This document shows, piece after piece, positions 9,283 to 18,801 of a stretch of DNA of 64,000 nucleotides. Position numbers and translations under genes: made by a program. Numbering within the stretch: position 1 is the stretch's first letter; each line of letters starts with the position of its first letter. The notes beneath the pieces are model-generated. The model saw nothing but the letters and a program-made list of their open reading frames with translations, was not told the DNA's origin and did not search any database. Where the stretch lies: NCBI GenBank assembly GCA_017539165.1, contig JAFYHN010000104.1, positions 51,388 through 115,387 of the forward strand, in the 5' to 3' direction. The DNA comes from Eubacterium sp. GTDB taxonomy: Bacteria > Bacillota > Clostridia > Lachnospirales > Lachnospiraceae.

Positions 9283-9401
9283 CTAAGTCTATAGGCGGTT
9301 ACTGTGAACAGTAACTATAAGTGAGCGTTCAATTGATGGATTCTGTGGGGATGCGTCGAGAGGATGCTTGCGTTTATGTTTAAATGAAGCGAGGAAAGAA
9401 T

Positions 9402-10721
9402 ATGGGTATGAAGAAAAAGCCTGTAACAGGTATGAAAGATATTATGCCGCAGGAGATGGCGATAAGAGATTATGCTATCGGTCTTATTAAAGATACATAC
9501 AAGAACTTTGGATTTACTTCTGTTGAAACTCCGGCGGTTGAACATATAGAGAACCTTACAAGTAATCAGGGTGGAGAAAATGAAAAACTGATATTTAAAG
9601 TAATGAAGCGTGGTGATAAACTCACTTCTGCTGCTGCCAAACTGGTTGAGGCTGGTGTGGATGGTGAGGCTATAGGAGGGCTTTCTGATTCAGGTCTCAG
9701 ATATGACCTTACACTTCCTCTTTCAAGATATTATGCTAATAATGCAAATGATCTTCCAAGTCCATTTAAAGCGCTTCAGATGGGAAATGTTTGGAGAGCT
9801 GACAGACCTCAGAGAGGGCGTTTTCGTCAGTTCATGCAGTGTGATATAGATATTCTTGGAGAGCAGAATATCATAGCTGAGATAGAGTTGATCCTTGCAA
9901 CTACGACTCTTCTTGGAAAACTTGATTTCAAAAACTTCACTATAAGAATCAATGATAGAAGAATTCTTAAGGCTATGGCTGCTTACAGTGGTTTTGCCGA
10001 GAGTGACTATGATACAGTATTTATCATTCTTGATAAGATGGATAAGATCGGACTTGATGGAGTTAAGGAAGAGCTTCTTAAGGAAGGATATTCAGAGGAT
10101 AAGGTTGAGAAGTATCTTGGTCTCTATGCTAAGCTTGCTGGTTCGGATAATGCGTCTGCAGATAAGGGACAGGTTAGTATCGAGAATATCAAGACGATTA
10201 AAACTGAGCTTGGTGACTTTCTGGATACTGAAGTGTCTGAAAATCTTGAGACAATTATTTCAAGCGTCGAAGATGCTAAGTCGGCTGATTTTGGAATGAT
10301 GTTCGACCCTACTCTCGTAAGAGGAATGTCCTACTATACAGGACCTATCTTTGAGATATCAATGGATGAATACGGTGGATCTGTTGGTGGCGGTGGACGC
10401 TATGATGAGATGATCGGAAAGTTTACAGGACAGTCAACACCTGCTGTCGGATTCTCAATCGGATTTGAGAGAATAGTAATGCTTCTTCTTGAGAATAACT
10501 TCCAGGTTCCTGGACAGTCAGATAAGAAGGCTTATCTTATTGAGAAGGGTATGCCTTCAGATAAGCTTCGTAAGATTCTTGAGATGGCGAAAGAAGAACG
10601 TGCGGCAGGAAAATCGATCAACGTTGTAATAATGAAGAAAAATAAGAAGTTCCAGAAAGATAAGATGCAGGAAGAAGGATACACAGAGTTCGTAGAGTTC
10701 TTTGCGGATCGTGAATTCTAA
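9402..10721 (+). CDS. hisS: histidine-tRNA ligase
   Basis: This 439-residue class II aminoacyl-tRNA synthetase charges tRNA-His. Motif 2 (RGRFRQFMQCDIDILG), the histidine-binding LVRGMSYYTGPIFEI loop and motif 3 (VGFSIGFERIVMLL) are all present. The C-terminal anticodon-binding domain is short and divergent compared with E. coli HisS but matches the variant of many Clostridia. The ORF opens at ATG 9384, but the Shine-Dalgarno GAGG (9391-9394) lies downstream of it, so ATG 9402 is the better start. aspS follows 65 bp later with no terminator between, so both are probably in one transcript. Confidence 0.93.
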   Translation: MGMKKKPVTGMKDIMPQEMAIRDYAIGLIKDTYKNFGFTSVETPAVEHIENLTSNQGGENEKLIFKVMKRGDKLTSAAAKLVEAGVDGEAIGGLSDSGLRYDLTLPLSRYYANNANDLPSPFKALQMGNVWRADRPQRGRFRQFMQCDIDILGEQNIIAEIELILATTTLLGKLDFKNFTIRINDRRILKAMAAYSGFAESDYDTVFIILDKMDKIGLDGVKEELLKEGYSEDKVEKYLGLYAKLAGSDNASADKGQVSIENIKTIKTELGDFLDTEVSENLETIISSVEDAKSADFGMMFDPTLVRGMSYYTGPIFEISMDEYGGSVGGGGRYDEMIGKFTGQSTPAVGFSIGFERIVMLLLENNFQVPGQSDKKAYLIEKGMPSDKLRKILEMAKEERAAGKSINVVIMKKNKKFQKDKMQEEGYTEFVEFFADREF

Positions 10722-10786
10722 TAAGAATTGCTAAACAAGCAGCAGAATCTATAAACTGGGAAGTCTAAAATTTGGAGGAAAGATAA

Positions 10787-12568
10787 ATGCAGTCAAGAAC
10801 GCATACTTGCGGAGAATTAAGAAAAGAGAATGTCGGTGAGAAGGTTACTATTGTCGGCTGGATGGAGAACGTCAGAGAGGTTGGTGGAAATCTAGCATTT
10901 GTTATAATGCGTGATTTTTATGGAACAACTCAGGTAGTAGTTGAAACTGAGGAAATGATGGGTGTTATTAAGCCGATTAACAAGGAGTCAACTCTTAAGA
11001 TTACAGGTACAGTTCGTGAGAGAAGTAGTGTTAATAACAAGATTCCTACAGGTGAGATAGAGATTGTTCCGGATTCGATTGAAGTACTTGGAAAGAACTA
11101 TCATGCCGAGCTTCCATTTGAGATTAATCACTCAAGAGAAGCTGATGAAACTTTCCGTCTGAAGCATCGTTATCTTGATCTTCGTAATCCGGAAGTTAAG
11201 AACAATATTGTGATGAGATGTAACGTTGTTGCTGCTCTGAGATCAGCTATGATAGCTCATAACTTCCTTGAGATTACAACGCCTATCCTTACAGCATCAT
11301 CACCGGAGGGCGCCAGAGATTATCTTGTTCCTGCCAGAAAGCATCCTGGCAAGTTCTATGCACTTCCACAGGCTCCACAACAGTTCAAGCAGCTTCTTAT
11401 GACTGCAGGTTTTGATAGATATTTCCAGATTGCACCTTGCTTCAGAGATGAGGATGCACGTGGAGATCGTTCGCCTGGAGAGTTCTATCAGTTAGATATG
11501 GAGATGGCATTTGCATCAAAGGACGATGTATTTGAGATAATCGAGGATGTACTTCCTCCAATCTTTGCTAAGTATGGAACATACAATATCGCTTCAGATG
11601 CTCCATTTACAAGAATTCCATACCTTCAGGCTATGGATGAGTTCGGTACAGATAAACCTGACCTTCGTATAGATCTTAGAGTTACTGATGTAACAGAAGA
11701 GCTGGCAGATTGTGGTTTTGAACCATTTAAGGATAATGTTATCAAAGCTGTTCCTGTATCAGACTGCAAGCTTACAAGAAAGCAGATTGATAAGATCTGT
11801 GCAGACATCGAAGTTCAGGCTGGCGCAAAAGCTTACTGGTTCAAGTGTGACGAGACAGGTGCTATAGCCGGTGGAATCGCTAAGTTTGTTAACGCAGATG
11901 CTGCAACTGCTGAAGCTATTACCAAGAAGTTAAATCTTGCTCCAAATACACTTGTAGTAGTTGGTGCTGGTAAGAAGACTCTCGCACAGAAGATATCAGG
12001 TGTTGCGGTCAAGATGCTTGGTGCAGAGTGTGAAGGACATATGGATAAGGAAAGATATGAGTTCTGTTGGATCGTAGACTTCCCAATGTACGAGCTGGGA
12101 GAGGAGTCAGGACTTCTCGAGTTCTGCCATAATCCATTCTCTATGCCAATCGGTGGTAAGGAAATCCTCGAGAAAGCACAGGCTGGAGAGGTTGATCCGC
12201 TGAGCATTATGGCTGATCAGTATGACCTTGTATGTAACGGAATTGAGCTTTCATCAGGTGCAGTAAGAAACCATGATCCGGAAGTTATGGTCAAAGCGTT
12301 TGAGATGGTGCGTCTTGGCGAGGACGAAGTTAAGGCTAAGTTCCCGGCTATGTACAACGCATTTACATACGGAGCACCTCCACACGCTGGAATCGCTCCT
12401 GGTGTAGACAGAATGATCATGCTTCTTGCGGGAGAGGAATCAATTCGTGAGATTATCGCATTCCCGATGAATAAGAATGCACAGGACATCATGATGGACG
12501 CTCCTTCAGTAGTAGAACCGTCGCAGCTTGAGGAACTCCATATTGCTATTACTGAAACGGAAGAATAG
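10787..12568 (+). CDS. aspS: aspartate-tRNA ligase
   Basis: This 593-residue bacterial-type AspRS has an N-terminal OB anticodon-binding domain (about 1-105), class II motif 2 (FRDEDARGDRSPGEFYQLD), a GAD insertion domain in the middle, and motif 3 (GIAPGVDRMIMLL) near the end. The length matches the bacterial family. A TTTGGAGGAAAG ribosome binding site precedes the ATG. No asparagine-specific features can be read from the sequence, so whether it is non-discriminating is open. Confidence 0.95.
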   Translation: MQSRTHTCGELRKENVGEKVTIVGWMENVREVGGNLAFVIMRDFYGTTQVVVETEEMMGVIKPINKESTLKITGTVRERSSVNNKIPTGEIEIVPDSIEVLGKNYHAELPFEINHSREADETFRLKHRYLDLRNPEVKNNIVMRCNVVAALRSAMIAHNFLEITTPILTASSPEGARDYLVPARKHPGKFYALPQAPQQFKQLLMTAGFDRYFQIAPCFRDEDARGDRSPGEFYQLDMEMAFASKDDVFEIIEDVLPPIFAKYGTYNIASDAPFTRIPYLQAMDEFGTDKPDLRIDLRVTDVTEELADCGFEPFKDNVIKAVPVSDCKLTRKQIDKICADIEVQAGAKAYWFKCDETGAIAGGIAKFVNADAATAEAITKKLNLAPNTLVVVGAGKKTLAQKISGVAVKMLGAECEGHMDKERYEFCWIVDFPMYELGEESGLLEFCHNPFSMPIGGKEILEKAQAGEVDPLSIMADQYDLVCNGIELSSGAVRNHDPEVMVKAFEMVRLGEDEVKAKFPAMYNAFTYGAPPHAGIAPGVDRMIMLLAGEESIREIIAFPMNKNAQDIMMDAPSVVEPSQLEELHIAITETEE

Positions 12569-12611
12569 AATGCTTGTAGATTTATTTTATTACGCTTGGT
12601 GGGGGGATAAA

Positions 12612-13403
12612 ATGAGTTATGCATTTATGACTGTTCTGGCGGTTGCCGGAGGTTTTCTGTATACACTTTTAAACGTAATAATTCGAAGATATGTGGCAAA
12701 TGTCAGAAGCCGTGAGGATTATGATGAGGATGTTGACGGGAAGATGACAGCTTCTGAGAAAGAGGCGTCGATCGCCTCTAAGGCATTTGAACTCGAAAAG
12801 AAGAAAGTGGGCTTCAAGGAGGTATTTGACGAAAAGCCGCTTCGTTTTGCGGTTATAGTATGTCTAGGAGTTGTGCTTAATGGACTTCTGGCTATTGATC
12901 AGGGGCTTACGCCTATGGCTTTCGTTTACTTCCTGTTCTTTGCACTTCTTACAATTATTGCATTTGTTGATCTGGACACTATGGAGATTCCGCCTAGTCT
13001 GAACTATATCATCCTCGGATTGGGGATTATATCCATATTTCTTCAGCCGGAAGTGACGATAGTCCAGAGGCTTATTGGATTTGTATGTGTCAGTGGATTT
13101 TTGCTGTTACTTACAATTCTTATTCCTGGAGCTTTTGGCGGTGGAGATATAAAGCTTATGGCTGCTGCTGGATTTCTTCTCGGCTGGAAGGGGATCCTTA
13201 CAGGGTTTATTATTGGATTGTTTGTTGGGGCCGTGATCGGAGCTTTGCAGATTGCGATGAAACAGAAAGGCGGAAAGGAACATATGCCATTTGGCCCTTC
13301 TCTCTGCATAGGACTTGTCGCAGCTGTCCTGTATGGACACATGATCATAGAATGGTACTGGAACATTATCAAGATGTCCATGCCGAACACCTATGGTGGA
13401 TAA
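12612..13403 (+). CDS. prepilin peptidase (A24 family) with atypical N-terminus
   Basis: This polytopic membrane aspartic protease cleaves class III signal peptides of pilins or Flp-like proteins. The two active-site motifs are visible: DLDTMEIPPSLN (about 122) and FGGGDIKL (about 177). Unlike PilD, the N-terminus has no CxxC zinc module; a membrane segment is followed by a charged cytosolic loop (about 25-75) instead. The ATG at 12612 follows GGTGGGGGG and gives 263 residues. An upstream in-frame ATG at 12570, 2 bp after the aspS stop, would add 14 residues. No pilin genes are nearby, so the substrate is encoded elsewhere. Confidence 0.85.
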   Translation: MSYAFMTVLAVAGGFLYTLLNVIIRRYVANVRSREDYDEDVDGKMTASEKEASIASKAFELEKKKVGFKEVFDEKPLRFAVIVCLGVVLNGLLAIDQGLTPMAFVYFLFFALLTIIAFVDLDTMEIPPSLNYIILGLGIISIFLQPEVTIVQRLIGFVCVSGFLLLLTILIPGAFGGGDIKLMAAAGFLLGWKGILTGFIIGLFVGAVIGALQIAMKQKGGKEHMPFGPSLCIGLVAAVLYGHMIIEWYWNIIKMSMPNTYGG

Positions 13404-13416
13404 ATAATGATTTTAG

Positions 13417-13458
13417 AAAAATATGACAGTTGAAATCAGATTTCAACTGTCATATTTT
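13417..13458. terminator. bidirectional terminator between convergent genes
   Basis: A near-perfect 19-bp stem, AAAATATGACAGTTGAAAT (13417-13435) with its complement at 13440-13458, has an A/T tract on each side and serves the prepilin peptidase and aminotransferase genes. Confidence 0.88.
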
Positions 13459-13473
13459 GCGTTTTTGTTATAT

Positions 13474-14526
13474 TTATACGATTTCAAGAATTGTATTGAC
13501 CATCAGATCGTTCTGTTTTGGATTCATGAAGCAGAATCTGATGTACTTGTTTGAAAGTCCTCGGATGTCATCGCATTTTCGGATGATGATTCCACGCTGA
13601 TTGCAGTGCATTGCTACGTCTGCGGCTGTAATATCATCTTTGAGAAGTTTTACAAGCATGAAATTCGCATCCGGCTTAAACAGATGAATACTTCTGCTGG
13701 TTGACATTGCGAGATACACAAGTGATCTTTCTGTGTGGATAGTTGACTGTGACTGGGTTATATAATCATCGTCTTTTAACATATCCGTAATTGCGATAGC
13801 GGTGAGCGAATCTATATTGTTTTTCGTCTTAATGATGTCGATTTTTTCTTTGTATGCCGGATTACTCATGATAGCATATGCGAATCTGAGTCCGGGAACA
13901 GAGAAAAATTTTGACACGCTTCTTATTACGGCGAGATTATCATAAACCTGGGCAAGACCGGTTGCTGTAAATGCCTCATAATTCTCAGTGAACTCAATAT
14001 ACATTTCATCAACAATGAGGAAAATGCCCTTCTTCTTACAGGTATCCGTGATTTTAGTTATGTCTTCCAGCGATATACGTTTAGAAGTTGGATTATTCGG
14101 ATTGCTTATTATAACCATATCCAGGTCATCGGTTATGGCGTTAATAAAATCACTGGTATTCAGTGCGAATTCGTCCTCTTCCTTGAGATTGAAGTATACG
14201 ATATCTGTGTTATTGGAAGAAAGAACTCTGGTATATTCAGTTGGTCCTGGTGAAAGCAGAAGTGCTTTGCGCGGAGAAATAAGCGCAGTAAAAAGCTTGA
14301 GAAGATCATTGGATCCATTTCCCATAATTATGTGTTCCAACGATGCATTAACATACTCTGCCACAGTTTTTTTAAGCTTTGTATAATAGATGTCGGGGTA
14401 TTTGGAAATAGAACTGATGTTCTGCTGAATAGCGCGAGTCACGGAACCAGGGATGCCACGGGGATTCAGATTTGCATTGAAAAGAACGGTTTCATATTGC
14501 TCTATCCTCAGCGGACTGGAATTCAT
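13474..14526 (-). CDS. class I/II PLP-dependent aminotransferase, HisC/CobD-like
   Basis: This 350-residue fold type I PLP enzyme has YPD near residue 43, a cofactor-contact GNGSND motif (about 69), ISNPNNPTS (about 140), the DEMYIEF aspartate region, and the Schiff-base lysine in RSVSKFFSVPGLRFAY. These features fit histidinol-phosphate aminotransferases and the related threonine-phosphate decarboxylase CobD. No histidine or cobalamin genes are adjacent, so the substrate is undecided. The start has a good GGAGG site (CTGGAGGAAAA). It is divergent from the DUF5717-like gene. Confidence 0.8.
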   Translation of the reverse strand: MNSSPLRIEQYETVLFNANLNPRGIPGSVTRAIQQNISSISKYPDIYYTKLKKTVAEYVNASLEHIIMGNGSNDLLKLFTALISPRKALLLSPGPTEYTRVLSSNNTDIVYFNLKEEDEFALNTSDFINAITDDLDMVIISNPNNPTSKRISLEDITKITDTCKKKGIFLIVDEMYIEFTENYEAFTATGLAQVYDNLAVIRSVSKFFSVPGLRFAYAIMSNPAYKEKIDIIKTKNNIDSLTAIAITDMLKDDDYITQSQSTIHTERSLVYLAMSTSRSIHLFKPDANFMLVKLLKDDITAADVAMHCNQRGIIIRKCDDIRGLSNKYIRFCFMNPKQNDLMVNTILEIV

Positions 14527-14554
14527 AGTAGTTTTCCTCCAGATAAAAATAGTC

Positions 14555-14583
14555 TTTAAAACTCTGGCCTAATCTGATATAAT
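14555..14583 (+). promoter_or_regulatory. candidate promoter of the three-gene cassette
   Basis: TTTAAA, 17 bp, TATAAT in the divergent intergenic region, about 80 bp before the first cassette gene. Confidence 0.5.
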
Positions 14584-14660
14584 AAGGTGATTTATTTTCG
14601 TTTTTTGTTAACAGATATATTGTACAAAGTTTTTAAGTTAGTTGCAAGGGAAAAATAAAT

Positions 14661-17600
14661 ATGAAGGCTATAGTAGAACAATATGCAAAGGGACAGTTTA
14701 AGATAGACCGGCCGGAGGTTTATATCTCCGAGCAGAATTTCAAGATCAATATTGAAGCCGGCACCGTATACGAGGGACAGTTCCTGATAGAGAGCAGGAA
14801 CAATTACCCGATAAAAGGTATGGTGTACGACAGCAGATACATGCTTCGCTTTGAAGATCACAGCTTTATAAGCAGGAACTTCACAGTGAAGTATACTTTT
14901 GATGCTACTTGTCTGGAAGCCGGTCAGAATTTCCGCGGACATATAAATGTCATAACAGACGGTGGTGAGTGGAGGCTTCCATATGATATCAGCATAGTTC
15001 CTTCGTGTGTAAAGTACCATGATGAGAAGATTGATGATCTATTTAAGTTCGCTTCCCTTGCGGAAAGAAACTGGAATGATGCGGCAAGACTATTCGTCAA
15101 TGACGATTTCCGCCGTACTTTCATCTATAAGGAGACGCTTATTAAAAAGATGTATGAGAGTCTTCTTGAGAGCCGTTCAGTTAATCAGGCTATGGAAGAA
15201 TTTCTTGTTCTTGTTTCCAAGAAACGTACAGTTACTCTGTCTGTATCTAAACCTAAGATAGATATCGATATGCCAAGAGAGACAGAGAGCATAACTGTTG
15301 ATATATCAAAGAATACCTGGGGTTATACATTTTCAGAGATATATTCCGATTCGGAATTTATTATTCCATCGAAGAAGACCATATCAGCAAAAGACTTTTC
15401 GGGAAATGTATGCTCACTCAAGGTTTACATTTCACCTGAGCATGTTCCGGATGGAGAGAACTCAGGAAAGCTTATAATTGAGAATATATATCAAAGGATA
15501 GAGGTTGAGATACATCTTGCAAAACCTCTGTCTGTTCGTTCGAATACTGAATATCGTATGCGACTTCAGGATTATAAGAAGAGCAGATCTACGATCACCA
15601 GAGCTTATATTGATTTCAGAATGGATAGAATATCTCTTGATGAGTATATTTCCAAGAATATCGAAGCTCTTGGTAAGCTGAATGACCTCGAACCTGAAGA
15701 GGATATGTACCGGCTTGGCATAATGCATATGAATATTCTGGCGGGTGAAGGCTCCAGGGTGGAGCAGGAATTCATGCGTATTGAAGCAGATGTCGACAAG
15801 GACAGTATGAGCAACCAGCAGTTGTGTTACTATAACTATCTCAAGGCTATGGTAACCAAGGATGAAGAGATTACTCAGCAGGCTGCAAATGTCATCCGAA
15901 GGAATTACAGAACTCAGGAACCAAAGATGTTCTATTTCTGGCTTCTTCTCTTTGTTGACCAGACATATACAGAAGATAAACCTGCTCTGTACAGAGAACT
16001 TGCGCAGATGTACAACGAGGGCGAGAACAGTCCTATCATATATTTCGAGTTGTGTAACCTGTTCAATTCGAATCCGATGCTTCTAAAGAAGCTCACTCCT
16101 TATGAGATAACTGCTATCAAGTGGGGACTCAGAAAGAAGTTTATCTCAGATGAAGTTCTTCTCGAGTTTGTAAAACTCGCAGGAAAGAATAAAGATTTCA
16201 ATAAACAGATATTCTCCGTGCTTCGTGAGATTTACGATAAGAATGAAGCAGAGCTCAGAGCTCAGCGCCTTAAGATCGCAGAATCCAGAGGACTTAGCGA
16301 GAGTGATCTGTATGACATTCCTTTAAAAGAAACAGACGGTGTAAAGATTTCGTCTATACATGAGTACGATGATGAATCTCTTGAGGATATGCCATTTGAA
16401 TTTGGACAGACAAAGGATTCAGAACTGGCTGATGTTTCGACTGAGACAAAAGAATCTGATGCGACAGAGAATGACGATCCGTGGGGATTTGGCGATGCAG
16501 AGGAAGAGGTTGAATCTGAGGATGAAGCTGAAACTCTCAGTGCAGAGATTGACGAGGGACTGGAAGATGAAGGGGAAGAGGACTTTATCGGCAGTCTGAG
16601 TGATTCGATAAGAGGTAATGTAAATAAATCACAGTCTATATCCGATATCCTTAAACAGGGAGAGGATGAGGCTGAGATAAAGGATGAGCCAATCGATTCG
16701 AAACTTGATGCGGCTGTTCGTGCAGATGTGGCAGAGAAACTGTCACGTAAGGAGAATGAGAACCTGGAAGTTCTTTCGAGTATATGCTCCATGCTCATTT
16801 CTGCAAATATGCTCGATCATAAGTATCACAGATTTTACAAGGCTGCAGTACTTAGAAGCCTCAAGTTTATCGGTTTAAATGAGTGCTACATCAGAAGTAT
16901 GAATATGAAGAGGTATGATCTGATACCTACATCAGTTCTTATGTACCTCAATTATAAGAATACACTTACTGAGGATGAACTTGCTTATCTTTATGCAAAT
17001 GTAATCTTCAATAAGTCCGAACATATGAAGATTTATCATGAATATGCTCCAACTATGGAGGATTTCATGGAGAATATGATAGTAAAGGGCAAGGTAAATG
17101 ATGACCTGACGGTTATCTATGATGAATTCCTTGAGCCGGAGAATGTAAGCTCGCTTTACGCAGGTAAGCTTATCAATATCATTTTCAGAAGAAAGATCGT
17201 ATGTACGAACAAGAATCTGGCTGCGGTAATCGTAAGTCATGAGGAACTTCAGAACGATCAGAGAGTTCCACTTGTGAATGGTGAAGCGTATGTAGAGATT
17301 CTTTCCGAAAATGCCTCTATCATATTTGAGGATAAGAATGGAAACAGATACGCTGGATCTATACCGTATCATTTTGAACGGATAGTTGATGAGAAAGCAT
17401 ATATGCCAATATGCAGGGAGTACAGTCCTAGAGATTTCAGAGTACTTCTCTTCAACTATGAAAGTATAGGTCAGTTTACTTACAGAAGCGCCAAAGAAGT
17501 AAATGCTGCCAGAGAGATAATCCAGTGTGATGAGATCTCTTACGAGTATAAGCAGATGGCGTGTCTGAACATTATCGAGTATTATCATGAGAATCTTGAT

Positions 17601-18737
17601 ACTGACGTTCTTGCGAAGTATCTGAGCAAACTCGATATCGAGTATCTGACACATGCAAATGCCAGAACAGTCATCACATATCTTATCGATATGAACATGT
17701 TCGCTAAAGCGTTTCAGGCTGTTAAACTATATGGATTTAACGAGCTGGATGTAAATGAGCTTTACCGACTTGCTGATTACGGTGTTACTGATGCGGATGG
17801 CTTCGTCAATGAAGACCTTCTGTCTATCTGTATAAACCTCTATAAGACAGGAACGGTAAATGTAAATATCCTGGGATATCTTACATCAAACTTCAAGGGA
17901 AGCCTTGAGGAACTGGCAGACCTCTTTAAGCTGGCTAAGGACAGAGTTTCTGATGTTGGACAGCTTGCGGAGAACACACTTGCTCAGATGATGTTTGCCA
18001 ATACATATGACGAATACATCTACGATATATTTATAACTTATTACGGTGGAAGAAGCAGAGGACTTGTTGTTAAGGCATTTACAAGGCTATCAGCATACAA
18101 TTATCTTGTAAAAGATGCTCAGGTGCCGAACTTCATCTTCGATGCTATGTTCCAGGAAGTTATCAAGGGTAATATTGACGACGAGATCTCAAATATGGCA
18201 TTGCTGCTTTATTTCAGCAAGCTTGAGAGATTTACGGATGTTCAGAAGAAATGGATAGAAGATAATGTTGCTAAGTTTGTGGATGCAGGTAAGATCCTGC
18301 CGTTCTTCAAAAACTTTGCATCATTCATCAGACTTCCTCAGGATGTATTCCTTAAGACATATCTTGTTTACAAGAGTGAAAATGAGAGACAGGTATTTGC
18401 TCTCTTCAGTTTTGATACAGGAACAAGAAGTAAGCAGAGAATCGAAAGAAGACGACTTGAAGAAGTTGTTACTGGAGTTTATGTTCTGGAATTCGTTGTA
18501 TTCCACGGTGAACGCCTTGTGTACTCTATCGAGGATGATCCGAATGGAAATGCCAAGATAGTTGAATCAGAGGTTCTGAAGAAGAAGTCATTTGCCAGCA
18601 AGAATCTGAGCAGATTCGAGCAGATAAATTCTATGCTTGTAAAGCAGGAGATGAGAAAAGACAGAGAGCTTCTTGAAGATCTTGATGTATACATCAATAC
18701 AGTTCATCTGTTCGAAGAAACTTTGCGGATTTTATAA
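14661..18737 (+). CDS. giant beta-sandwich/alpha-solenoid protein, DUF5717-like
   Basis: 1358 residues with no signal peptide and no membrane segments, so probably cytosolic. Residues about 1-115 and 195-300 look like two beta-sandwich (Ig-like) domains (YEGQFLIESRNNYPIKGMVY; SGKLIIENIYQRIEVEIHL). The remainder to residue 1220 is mostly helical, like a solenoid of degenerate TPR units, broken by a very acidic Ser/Glu/Asp linker at about 565-690. The C-terminus (about 1225-1358) is mixed alpha/beta. It resembles the Lachnospiraceae family I recall as DUF5717, of unknown function. It is followed by an Hsp70-like gene and a TPR-like gene, which suggests a large adaptor or scaffold of a chaperone-like complex (inference). 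Confidence 0.7.
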   Translation: MKAIVEQYAKGQFKIDRPEVYISEQNFKINIEAGTVYEGQFLIESRNNYPIKGMVYDSRYMLRFEDHSFISRNFTVKYTFDATCLEAGQNFRGHINVITDGGEWRLPYDISIVPSCVKYHDEKIDDLFKFASLAERNWNDAARLFVNDDFRRTFIYKETLIKKMYESLLESRSVNQAMEEFLVLVSKKRTVTLSVSKPKIDIDMPRETESITVDISKNTWGYTFSEIYSDSEFIIPSKKTISAKDFSGNVCSLKVYISPEHVPDGENSGKLIIENIYQRIEVEIHLAKPLSVRSNTEYRMRLQDYKKSRSTITRAYIDFRMDRISLDEYISKNIEALGKLNDLEPEEDMYRLGIMHMNILAGEGSRVEQEFMRIEADVDKDSMSNQQLCYYNYLKAMVTKDEEITQQAANVIRRNYRTQEPKMFYFWLLLFVDQTYTEDKPALYRELAQMYNEGENSPIIYFELCNLFNSNPMLLKKLTPYEITAIKWGLRKKFISDEVLLEFVKLAGKNKDFNKQIFSVLREIYDKNEAELRAQRLKIAESRGLSESDLYDIPLKETDGVKISSIHEYDDESLEDMPFEFGQTKDSELADVSTETKESDATENDDPWGFGDAEEEVESEDEAETLSAEIDEGLEDEGEEDFIGSLSDSIRGNVNKSQSISDILKQGEDEAEIKDEPIDSKLDAAVRADVAEKLSRKENENLEVLSSICSMLISANMLDHKYHRFYKAAVLRSLKFIGLNECYIRSMNMKRYDLIPTSVLMYLNYKNTLTEDELAYLYANVIFNKSEHMKIYHEYAPTMEDFMENMIVKGKVNDDLTVIYDEFLEPENVSSLYAGKLINIIFRRKIVCTNKNLAAVIVSHEELQNDQRVPLVNGEAYVEILSENASIIFEDKNGNRYAGSIPYHFERIVDEKAYMPICREYSPRDFRVLLFNYESIGQFTYRSAKEVNAAREIIQCDEISYEYKQMACLNIIEYYHENLDTDVLAKYLSKLDIEYLTHANARTVITYLIDMNMFAKAFQAVKLYGFNELDVNELYRLADYGVTDADGFVNEDLLSICINLYKTGTVNVNILGYLTSNFKGSLEELADLFKLAKDRVSDVGQLAENTLAQMMFANTYDEYIYDIFITYYGGRSRGLVVKAFTRLSAYNYLVKDAQVPNFIFDAMFQEVIKGNIDDEISNMALLLYFSKLERFTDVQKKWIEDNVAKFVDAGKILPFFKNFASFIRLPQDVFLKTYLVYKSENERQVFALFSFDTGTRSKQRIERRRLEEVVTGVYVLEFVVFHGERLVYSIEDDPNGNAKIVESEVLKKKSFASKNLSRFEQINSMLVKQEMRKDRELLEDLDVYINTVHLFEETLRIL

Positions 18738-18801
18738 GGCAGCTATTCACCGGCTTAACGAGATTATTTACTACGGCGAATAGTAACAGGAGGAGATACA
18801 C

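Noticed and set aside
9224-9401. T-box leader before hisS (also considered before aspS and valS)
   Set aside because: No AGGGTGGNACCGCG-type antiterminator sequence or specifier-loop layout is visible before any of the three synthetase genes.
16262-16798. 178-residue minus-strand ORF rich in Ser inside the giant protein gene
   Set aside because: It is the complement of the acidic Glu/Asp-rich linker of the real gene and has low-complexity composition with no ribosome binding site.
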